From assembly GCA_018241265.1 (NCBI GenBank), contig JAFEEF010000018.1, positions 1-64,000 on the forward strand: a stretch of DNA of 64,000 nt, written 5' to 3'. Both the position numbers and the translations under genes were made by a program. Numbering within the stretch: position 1 is the first letter of the stretch; every line of letters starts with the position of its first letter. Below are positions 58,300 to 64,000 of this stretch, one piece after another. The DNA is from Pseudomonadota bacterium (GTDB lineage Bacteria > Pseudomonadota > Gammaproteobacteria > Burkholderiales > Burkholderiaceae_C). Under the pieces are notes generated by a model. The model ran no database searches. It had not been told where the DNA came from and was given only the letters and a program-made list of their open reading frames with translations.

Positions 58300-59223
58300 G
58301 TGACCACCTCCGCCTCGATCCCGACGTCCAGTGCCCAGTCCTACATCGACGATCCGCGCAACGACGACGTGCTGGTCTATGTCAACGGCAGCCTCGTGCC
58401 GCGCGACCAGGCTTCGGTCTCGATCTTCGACGCCGGCTTCGTGCTGGGCGACGGCATCTGGGAGGGCCTGCGCCTCATCAACGGCCATCTGATGGCGGTC
58501 GATGCCCACATGGACCGGCTGTTCGAAGGCGCGCGCGCGATCGCGCTCGACATCGGCATGACGCGTCAGCAGGTGGTCGATGCGGTGCTGGAGACCTGCC
58601 GCGCCAACGGCATCGACGACGGCGCGCACATCCGTCTGATGATCACGCGCGGGCGCAAGCGCACGCCCAACCAGGATCCGCGTTTCATCATCGGGCCGGC
58701 CACCGTCGTGATCGTCGCCGAGCGCAAGGCCAAGAACCCGGCCGGCAAGGAGAGGGGGCTGTCGCTCTTCACGTCCACCTTCCGCTGCAGCACGCCGGAC
58801 GTGTTCGACCTGCGCCTCAACTCGCACAGCCGGCTGAACCTGATCCAGGCGCTGCTGCAGGCGATCAATGCCGGTGCGGACGAGGCGCTGATGCTCGACA
58901 CGCAAGGGTTCGTGTCGAGCTGCAACTCGACCAACTTCTTCATCGTGCGCGGCCGCGAGCTCTGGACCTCGACCGGCCGGTGCTGCTTCAACGGCATCAC
59001 GCGCGGTCACGTGCTGGCGCTGTACTCGAAGATCGGTCCGGCGTACCAGAAGGACTACACGCTGACCGAGACCTATTCGGCCAGCGAGGCCTTCGTCACC
59101 GGCACGCTTGGCGGCATCACGCCGGTCACGCGCATCGACGGCCGCACGATCGGCGACGGCCGGCCGGGACCGGTGACGCGCCAACTGGGCGATCTGTACG
59201 AAGCCTTCATCCTCACCGCCTAG
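58300..59223 (+). CDS. Class-IV aminotransferase homologue lacking the expected PLP lysine
   Basis: 307 residues from a GTG. The BCAT/D-amino-acid aminotransferase fold is clear: FVLGDGIWEGLRL, ADEALMLDTQGFVSSCNSTNFFIV and a C-terminal SEAFVTGTLGGITPV segment. At the place where DAAT- and BCAT-type enzymes have the Schiff-base lysine, the chain reads FDLRLNSHSRLNL: Asn174 aligns with Lys of KSLNYL and no Lys occurs from 151 to 190 in my reading. A related subgroup has NSHSKLN, with Lys where this protein has Arg178. Activity is therefore uncertain. It probably acts on the substrate imported by the preceding transporter. Confidence 0.85.
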   Translation: MTTSASIPTSSAQSYIDDPRNDDVLVYVNGSLVPRDQASVSIFDAGFVLGDGIWEGLRLINGHLMAVDAHMDRLFEGARAIALDIGMTRQQVVDAVLETCRANGIDDGAHIRLMITRGRKRTPNQDPRFIIGPATVVIVAERKAKNPAGKERGLSLFTSTFRCSTPDVFDLRLNSHSRLNLIQALLQAINAGADEALMLDTQGFVSSCNSTNFFIVRGRELWTSTGRCCFNGITRGHVLALYSKIGPAYQKDYTLTETYSASEAFVTGTLGGITPVTRIDGRTIGDGRPGPVTRQLGDLYEAFILTA

Positions 59224-59741
59224 ATCATTGGTGGCTTGGGGCGGTTTGGCGGCGACTCCGACGAGATGACTCCGGCGCGTCGAGTTCGACGCGCGCGATG
59301 CCTCGGCTCTGTCCGCCGGTGTCCAGGCCGAGGCTGCGACCCCGCCTGCGACCCCGCTTGCGCCAGGTCAAGGCGGATTCGCCGCTCGAGTCGGCGTCCA
59401 TTGATCTCGCTCAACGCGCGAGGCACGCCGGGCGATCCAATGGCGGCATGAAGTCAGAGACTGCACTCGCGCTGTTCGCGGGGTTTGCGCCGGCGCTGCT
59501 CGCGCCTGTCGCCATGGCCGAGTCCGCAGTGCTCGGGACGGACCTGCCGAACTTCGCGGCCCTGCTGGCGCGCGAGCGACGTCGCGCTGCTCGCGGTCGG
59601 ATCTGTCGGGGGCTACCTCGCATTGCCGTCGGGCGGATGACGCGAGGCCGCCCCACGACATCGCCATTCGCTCATCGCGCGTTCGTCCGGTGGCCGGCCG
59701 CCGCACGCGCCACCTGACCCACCGGCCCGGAGTGACCGTCC
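59224..59741. other. 518-base region without a confident gene; one dubious small frame
   Basis: The best frame is 59448-59717 (+), 89 codons, with a hydrophobic N-terminus but a very arginine-rich second half. Around base 59575 a +1 shift would give a more natural ending (ASDVALLAVGSVGGYLALPSGG with a stop near 59640), so it may be a frameshifted remnant. A 12-base unit CTGCGACCCCGC is duplicated at 59334-59357. I see no RNA gene or terminator. Confidence 0.5.
59334..59357. repeat. 12-base tandem duplication
   Basis: CTGCGACCCCGC occurs twice in tandem (59334-59345 and 59346-59357) inside the gap after the class-IV aminotransferase. Translated, the repeat codes for CDPA units; there is no gene evidence here. 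Confidence 0.75.
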
Positions 59742-60194
59742 ATGTACACCAAGATCCTCGTTCCGATCGACGGCAGCGAAACCGCCGAGCGCGGCCTGAA
59801 GGAAGCGATCCGGCTCGCCGCCGGGCAGCAGCAGCGCCCGACGCTGTACCTGCTGCACGTCGTGCACGACATCTCGATGGTGATCGAGATGTCCGCCGTG
59901 CAGAGCGCAGACGAGACGCTGGCCTACCTGAAGAAGTTCGGCGAGGAGGTGCTGTCCAAGGCAGGGCAGGCGGCCGCGGCGGCCGGCCTCGCGAGCGAAC
60001 CGATCCTGCGCGTCGTGCAGCGCGGCCGCGTCTCGGACCTCATCGTGTCCGAGGCGGAGCGACTGGGGTGCGAGCTGATCGTGATGGGCACCCATGGGCG
60101 GCGCGGTCTCAGCCGGCTGGCGATGGGCAGCGACGCGGCGCTCGTGCTCCAGTCGGGCAGCCTGCCGGTGCTCCTGGTGCGTGCCGAAGGCTGA
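59742..60194 (+). CDS. Universal stress protein UspA family
   Basis: 150 residues. YTKILVPIDGSETAERGLKEA starts the Rossmann-like fold and MGTHGRRGLSRLAMGSDAALVL carries the G-2x-G-9x-G-S/T nucleotide-binding motif. The protein is the ATP-binding type. A GGAG lies 9 bases before the ATG. It is convergent with the zinc-finger protein and sits in a cluster of small stress genes. Confidence 0.95.
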   Translation: MYTKILVPIDGSETAERGLKEAIRLAAGQQQRPTLYLLHVVHDISMVIEMSAVQSADETLAYLKKFGEEVLSKAGQAAAAAGLASEPILRVVQRGRVSDLIVSEAERLGCELIVMGTHGRRGLSRLAMGSDAALVLQSGSLPVLLVRAEG

Positions 60195-60209
60195 ACGGCA
60201 GGCCGCCAG

Positions 60210-60596
60210 TCAGGTTGTCGGGCCGGGCGCGCCGCTGCCCGCTTCGCGGAGGCTCTGGCAGGCAGCGCAGCGGCGCGCCGCCGGCTGCACCATCAGACGC
60301 GCGCCGGGGATCGGATCGCCGCAGTCGGCGCAATCGCCGTAGACGCCGGCATCGAGCCGGTGCAGCGCGTCCTCGACATCCGCCAGCTCTTCGCGCTCAC
60401 GCTGCTCCTCCGTCGCGAGCAACTCGACGGATTGCCGGCGCGCCGATTCGTCCTTGCGATCGGCAACCTCGTGCTGCACGTCGACCAGCAGGCGCTCCTC
60501 TCGTCCGGCGGCGCGCACGTCGGCCAGCAACTCCCGCCGACGGAAGGTGAGCAGATCGCGCAGCGTCCTGAGATGGTTCTGTGTCGCGATGTCCAT
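60210..60596 (-). CDS. TraR/DksA-type zinc-finger protein
   Basis: 128 residues starting at MDIATQNHLRTL. The C-terminal C4 zinc finger (GDCADCGDPI, then RRCAACQSL) and the preceding coiled-coil-like helices (DLLTFRRRELLADV, REREELADVEDALHRL) fit the DksA/TraR superfamily that binds RNA polymerase. The length is slightly shorter than E. coli DksA and the coiled-coil tip lacks the classic DxxDxA. It may be a stress-specific RNA-polymerase modulator. Confidence 0.9.
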   Translation of the reverse strand: MDIATQNHLRTLRDLLTFRRRELLADVRAAGREERLLVDVQHEVADRKDESARRQSVELLATEEQREREELADVEDALHRLDAGVYGDCADCGDPIPGARLMVQPAARRCAACQSLREAGSGAPGPTT

Positions 60597-60791
60597 GCCC
60601 GTCTCTCCTCGTGCTCCGACGGGCCCATTGTCGAAGGACCGGGTGGCGGCGACTTGCGCTGTGTCAACGTGCCGCCGCTTCGTCCGCATGGAGTCCTGGT
60701 GGATGCGAACTCGTTGATGCAGCGCAAGCCCGCTCCGCAAGGCGTCGCCTAGGCTGCCAGCACGAACCGATGCCTTCCAGAAAACACAGCC

Positions 60792-61361
60792 ATGTGTTCC
60801 GTCCGCCACCATCAATCCACGCCGACGTCCGCAGACCTCGACGGGCTCGACGTCCTGGATGTCTGCCATCGACACATGCTCATCCACCTGGGGAAGCTCG
60901 CGGCGTTGGTTTCGCGGCTGGGGCGCCATGGGGCCGACGCGGAGGCTCGCGTGCTGGCGGGCGAGATCCTGCGGTTCTTTGCGACGACGTCACGCGAGCA
61001 TCACGAGGACGAGGAGCGGCACGTGTTTCCGAAGCTGCTGGCCGCCGCGGATGCCGTGACCATGCAGGCCGTGGAGCGCCTGCGGCAGGACCACTTCTGG
61101 CTGGAGGAGGACTGGTCGGAGCTCGCGCCCGAACTCGATGCCTTGGCCTCGGGTCAGTCGTGGGTCGACATCGATGTGCTGCGCGAGCAGGTCGAAGTCT
61201 TCACCGCGCTGTCGCAAGACCACATCGCGCTCGAGGAGTCGCTGATCTACCCGCAAGCGCGCGCAGCGCTCGCCAAGGACGAGCGCCTGGAGATGGGCCG
61301 CGAGATGGCGGCCCGGCGTCGTGCCGCGCGCCACGCGGACGGTACGTCTCGCCGCAGGTGA
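60792..61361 (+). CDS. Hemerythrin-like domain protein
   Basis: 189 residues. The four-helix hemerythrin ligands are visible in order: CHRHMLIHLGKL (H), REHHEDEERHVFPKL (HxxxE and H), RQDHFWLEEDW (H) and QDHIALEESLIYP (HxxxE). Such proteins bind a di-iron centre and oxygen or act in iron/NO handling. The C-terminal tail is Arg/Ala-rich. Start ATG at 60792 gives 26 residues before the first helix. Confidence 0.9.
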   Translation: MCSVRHHQSTPTSADLDGLDVLDVCHRHMLIHLGKLAALVSRLGRHGADAEARVLAGEILRFFATTSREHHEDEERHVFPKLLAAADAVTMQAVERLRQDHFWLEEDWSELAPELDALASGQSWVDIDVLREQVEVFTALSQDHIALEESLIYPQARAALAKDERLEMGREMAARRRAARHADGTSRRR

Positions 61362-61494
61362 GACCGGCCCGCAGGGATCGGAAGTCGAAGAAGGCCTTGC
61401 GCAGGGCGGAGGGCCATGGCCGGGCAAGCTGCGCCCATGCACGTTGCGTGTTTGTCGGATGGGCGAGCGGCGCATCGGCATGGGCTGCCGGCTG

Positions 61495-63123
61495 TCAATC
61501 ATCCTGCGGCAGAGATGGGCACGCCGCTGGTGCGGCCAGCCAGCGCGACGAGAGCTGGTCGACGTCCGTCGCGCCCGGCGCTTCGGCGACCAGCGTGTGC
61601 GGCACTTCGCTCGCATCCAGCGGCTCCGCATGGCGTCTCTGTGCGGCGACGACCCGTTCGTCGGCCTCCGACGGATCGTCTCTGCGCGCCTGACGGGCGC
61701 GTATCCGGGCCAGCAGCACGTGGTCCGGCGCGCGGCAGTCCAGGATCGTGAAGGGCGCGCCGCGTGCCTGCGCCAGCCGCCGGAAGTCTTCGCGCTCGTC
61801 GCGGCGCAGGAACGCGGCGTCGACGATTACCGGGTGTCCGGCCCGCAGCAAGAGATCGGCCAGGACGTGCAGCCGACCATAGGTGCGTCGTGTCGCGTCG
61901 GGTGCATAGATGCCGCCGGGAACCGCTCCGCTGTCCTGCAATGGCGCGAGCCCGTGCAGGCGTTTGCGCTCGACGTCCGAGCGCAGCCGCACGGCGCCCG
62001 CCCTTTCCAGCAACCGCTGCGCGTAGTGGCTCTTGCCGGAGCCCGACAGTCCATGGGTGATGAGGAGTCGCGGATCGCGGAGGCTTGCCAGCTCGACCGC
62101 CAGGGCCAGGTAGTCGGGCGACGCGGAAGGATGCAGCGTCGCCACCATGGCCCGCACGAGAGCGCGCTCGACGAGTGCATGCCGAAGCACGGTCACGCCG
62201 GCATGCTCGCCGGTCTCGTCGAGCCAGGCGTTGAGCAGCCGCCACGCCAGATCGGATCGCCCGTGCGCCCGCAGGTCCATCACCGCGAAAGCGATGTCGC
62301 GCACCACGTCGATCCAGCGCAGCGCGGGATCGAACTCGATGCAGTCGAAGGCCGTCACGTCGGTCGGCGTCACGCCGGAGGCGGCATCGAGCACGACGAG
62401 GTTGGCCGCATGCAGGTCGCCGTGGCCCTCGCGGACCGCGCCGCAGGCCTTCCGGGCCGTCCATTCCGGACGCTGCCGCAGCGCTTCCTCGGCCAGCCAG
62501 GCGCGCAGCGCCGTGCAGCGAGGATCGCCGGGCCGGGCCTTCGCGAGGCTGTCGGCGGCACCGGCTGCCTGGGCAGCGATCAGGTCCGGCTCGCCCCAGC
62601 GCGTGTCGCTTCCGGCGACAGGTGCGGCGCGGTGGAACGCCGCCAGCCGGGCGGCCAGGGCGTCGACCTCCTCGGGCGTCAGCCTGCCGGCCGCCAGCCG
62701 CTCGGTGAACAGCGCGCCGCTCGCGAATTGCCGCATGCGGACCGCGTGCTCGATGATCGGGCCGCGCCCGCGCAGTCGCGGGCCGGCCGGCGTGCCGCGG
62801 ATCGGGACGACGTCGAGATAGAGCTCAGGTGCCAGACGGCGGTTCAGGCGCAGCTCGTCCTCGCACAGGCGCCGGCGCACGTCCAGACGGCGCGCGTCCA
62901 GGAAGGGCAGGCGCACCGGCTTCTTGATCTTCCATGCATGCACGCCGTCGAGCAGCAGCCAGGAGATGTGGGTCTCGACCAGCTTCGCCCCGAGGCGGCG
63001 CTGCAGCGAACGGACCAGCGTCTCCGAATCGGACGCGGCGTCGGTCGCCCGCCGCGGACGGGCGCGCGCGGCCTGTCGTGCGGGCGCCTTGCGCGGCTTC
63101 AGCGTGGGCTGCCGGAACGCCAT
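61495..63123 (-). CDS. Aminoglycoside-phosphotransferase-like / P-loop kinase fusion protein
   Basis: 542 residues. The N-terminal half is APH-like: WLLLDGVHAWKIKKPV (Lys of the kinase N-lobe) and the catalytic loop REGHGDLHAANLVVLD (HGD, about residue 250), with FDCIEFDP supplying the metal-binding Asp. The second half is a P-loop kinase with GLSGSGKSH (about residue 370) and LRSDVERKRLHGL. This two-kinase architecture is widespread in proteobacteria under 'bifunctional aminoglycoside phosphotransferase/ATP-binding protein', function unknown. Its start lies within the 3' end of the protease gene (25-base overlap), so the two are coupled. Confidence 0.88.
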   Translation of the reverse strand: MAFRQPTLKPRKAPARQAARARPRRATDAASDSETLVRSLQRRLGAKLVETHISWLLLDGVHAWKIKKPVRLPFLDARRLDVRRRLCEDELRLNRRLAPELYLDVVPIRGTPAGPRLRGRGPIIEHAVRMRQFASGALFTERLAAGRLTPEEVDALAARLAAFHRAAPVAGSDTRWGEPDLIAAQAAGAADSLAKARPGDPRCTALRAWLAEEALRQRPEWTARKACGAVREGHGDLHAANLVVLDAASGVTPTDVTAFDCIEFDPALRWIDVVRDIAFAVMDLRAHGRSDLAWRLLNAWLDETGEHAGVTVLRHALVERALVRAMVATLHPSASPDYLALAVELASLRDPRLLITHGLSGSGKSHYAQRLLERAGAVRLRSDVERKRLHGLAPLQDSGAVPGGIYAPDATRRTYGRLHVLADLLLRAGHPVIVDAAFLRRDEREDFRRLAQARGAPFTILDCRAPDHVLLARIRARQARRDDPSEADERVVAAQRRHAEPLDASEVPHTLVAEAPGATDVDQLSSRWLAAPAACPSLPQDD

Positions 63124-64000
63124 GCCTGCGATTCTCGCGCCATCGCGGTGTCGAGGCGGAGTCGTTGCAGGCGGTCGTCGCGGAGCACGACCACATGCGT
63201 CTTCTCGTCGGCACGCCAGCCGAGCAGCGTGTGGACCAGATCGGCGCTGTCGCGGATGGGCCGGTCGTCGACCTGCAGGATCAGGTCGCCGGCACGCAGT
63301 CCCATGCGCCGGGCGATGCCTACGCGCGCGACCTCGGTGACGACGACGGCACCGCCGTAGACCGCCGGGCCGGCCTCGAAGGCCTGCTCGGCCGAGAGAT
63401 CGTCGAAGGTCGCGCCGAGGCGCGGCCGCGGCGATGCATCGCGAGCGATCAGCTCGCGCACGACCTGCGACACGATCTCGATCGGCACCGACAGGCTGAG
63501 CCCGCTCGTGCCTGCCACCCCGGCGATCGTGCGGGCGTTCATGCCGATGATGTTGCCGTCGGCGTCGACCAGCGGACCGCCGGAGTTTCCGGGGTTGAGC
63601 GCGGCATCGCTCTGGATGAAGAGGACCTCGCCGTCCTCGCGGAAGTGGCGGTCGATGCCGCCGACGATGCCGGCGCTGAGCGAGCGCCTGAGCCCGTAGG
63701 GCTCGCCGATCGTCAGCACCCAGTCGCCCGGGCGCAGGGGCGCGGTGCTGCCCAGCACCGGAGCGATCTGCACGCCCGGGACCGACAGCACGGCCACATC
63801 GGTCGTCTCGTCGACACCCACCAGCGTCGCCTCGGCATAGCGGTCGTCGGGCAGCCGCACGAGGACCTGCTGCGCGCCTGCCACCAGATGCGCCGACGTC
63901 GCGACGTGGCCATGCGCATCGACGAAGAATCCGGCACCGACGCGCGCCGGGGCGCCGTCGCCGCCGATGCGCGCAGCGCGCGTCAGCGGGTCGTCGATGC
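63099..64000 (-). CDS. Trypsin-like S1C serine protease with PDZ domain (HtrA/Deg-like), 5' end beyond the window
   Basis: About 300 residues are visible and the frame stays open through base 64000. The catalytic triad is present: His in VATSAHLVAGA (near 63900), Asp in DETTDVAVLSV and Ser in NPGNSGGPLVDADG. One PDZ domain follows (VARVGIARRMGLRAGDLILQVDDRPI). DegP-type proteins degrade or refold periplasmic proteins. The start and any signal peptide are not in the window. The stop overlaps the downstream kinase-fusion gene by 25 bases. Confidence 0.93.
   Translation of the reverse strand, partial: IDDPLTRAARIGGDGAPARVGAGFFVDAHGHVATSAHLVAGAQQVLVRLPDDRYAEATLVGVDETTDVAVLSVPGVQIAPVLGSTAPLRPGDWVLTIGEPYGLRRSLSAGIVGGIDRHFREDGEVLFIQSDAALNPGNSGGPLVDADGNIIGMNARTIAGVAGTSGLSLSVPIEIVSQVVRELIARDASPRPRLGATFDDLSAEQAFEAGPAVYGGAVVVTEVARVGIARRMGLRAGDLILQVDDRPIRDSADLVHTLLGWRADEKTHVVVLRDDRLQRLRLDTAMARESQAWRSGSPR

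Overview
This is a GC-rich (roughly 70% by eye) chromosomal segment with tightly packed genes and frequent 1-4 base start/stop overlaps. It most likely comes from a betaproteobacterium of the order Burkholderiales (Rubrivivax/Leptothrix/Piscinibacter type). That assignment is an inference from content: a DUF3563 protein, tolB-pal-ybgF, an msbA/glycosyltransferase lipooligosaccharide block, PEP-CTERM proteins, the HPr-rel-A gene set and betaproteobacterial-type GlnRS, HemF and RlmH. I saw no insertion sequence, transposase, integrase, prophage, CRISPR array or rRNA gene. Both window edges cut genes: a GMC oxidoreductase at the left and an HtrA-like protease at the right.

Layout. 1-10 kb: cell-envelope and housekeeping genes (peroxiredoxin, DUF885 peptidase, ABC exporter, S10-type peptidase lipoprotein with a degenerate EF-hand partner, BON lipoprotein, DUF808 membrane protein, FKBP isomerase). 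10.3-13.2 kb: a four-gene, translationally coupled HPr-rel-A operon (Tat-exported small protein, PqqD-like protein, HprK-related kinase, nucleotidyltransferase-like protein). 13.2-18 kb: glnS, a LytS/LytR-type two-component pair and small proteins. 18.3-24.5 kb: an M14-like peptidase lipoprotein, a cytochrome b / molybdopterin oxidoreductase pair, a deleted PPK2 remnant, a PEP-CTERM protein and a thioredoxin/CcdA pair. 24.5-29 kb: a HerA-like ATPase, a secreted protein and a large SARP/BTAD regulator. 29.1-33.8 kb: a housekeeping run yebC-purD-hemF-nadD-rsfS-rlmH. 33.9-39.3 kb: diguanylate cyclase, hydrolase, maf, a second PEP-CTERM protein, rng. 39.3-46 kb: an MFS exporter, then glycosyltransferases around msbA, probably lipooligosaccharide core synthesis and export. 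46-50.7 kb: tolB-pal-ybgF, YeeE-like transporter, tcdA. 50.7-50.98 kb: tRNA-Lys(UUU) and tRNA-Lys(CUU) with a clear promoter and terminator.

The most interesting part is 51.2-59.2 kb. It holds a single-chain protein joining a mutase-like region to a C-terminal cobalamin-binding domain, a formylglycine-type sulfatase, a divergent GntR/FCD regulator with a perfect palindrome in the shared promoter, a complete polar-amino-acid ABC transporter, and a class-IV aminotransferase homologue whose usual PLP-lysine position is not lysine. I read this as a candidate uncharacterised catabolic locus for a sulfated or amino-acid-like compound; the substrate is unknown.

59.7-64 kb: stress genes (UspA, TraR/DksA-type zinc finger, hemerythrin), an APH-like/P-loop fusion protein and a truncated S1C protease. 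The only gap over 300 bases without a confident gene is 59224-59741.
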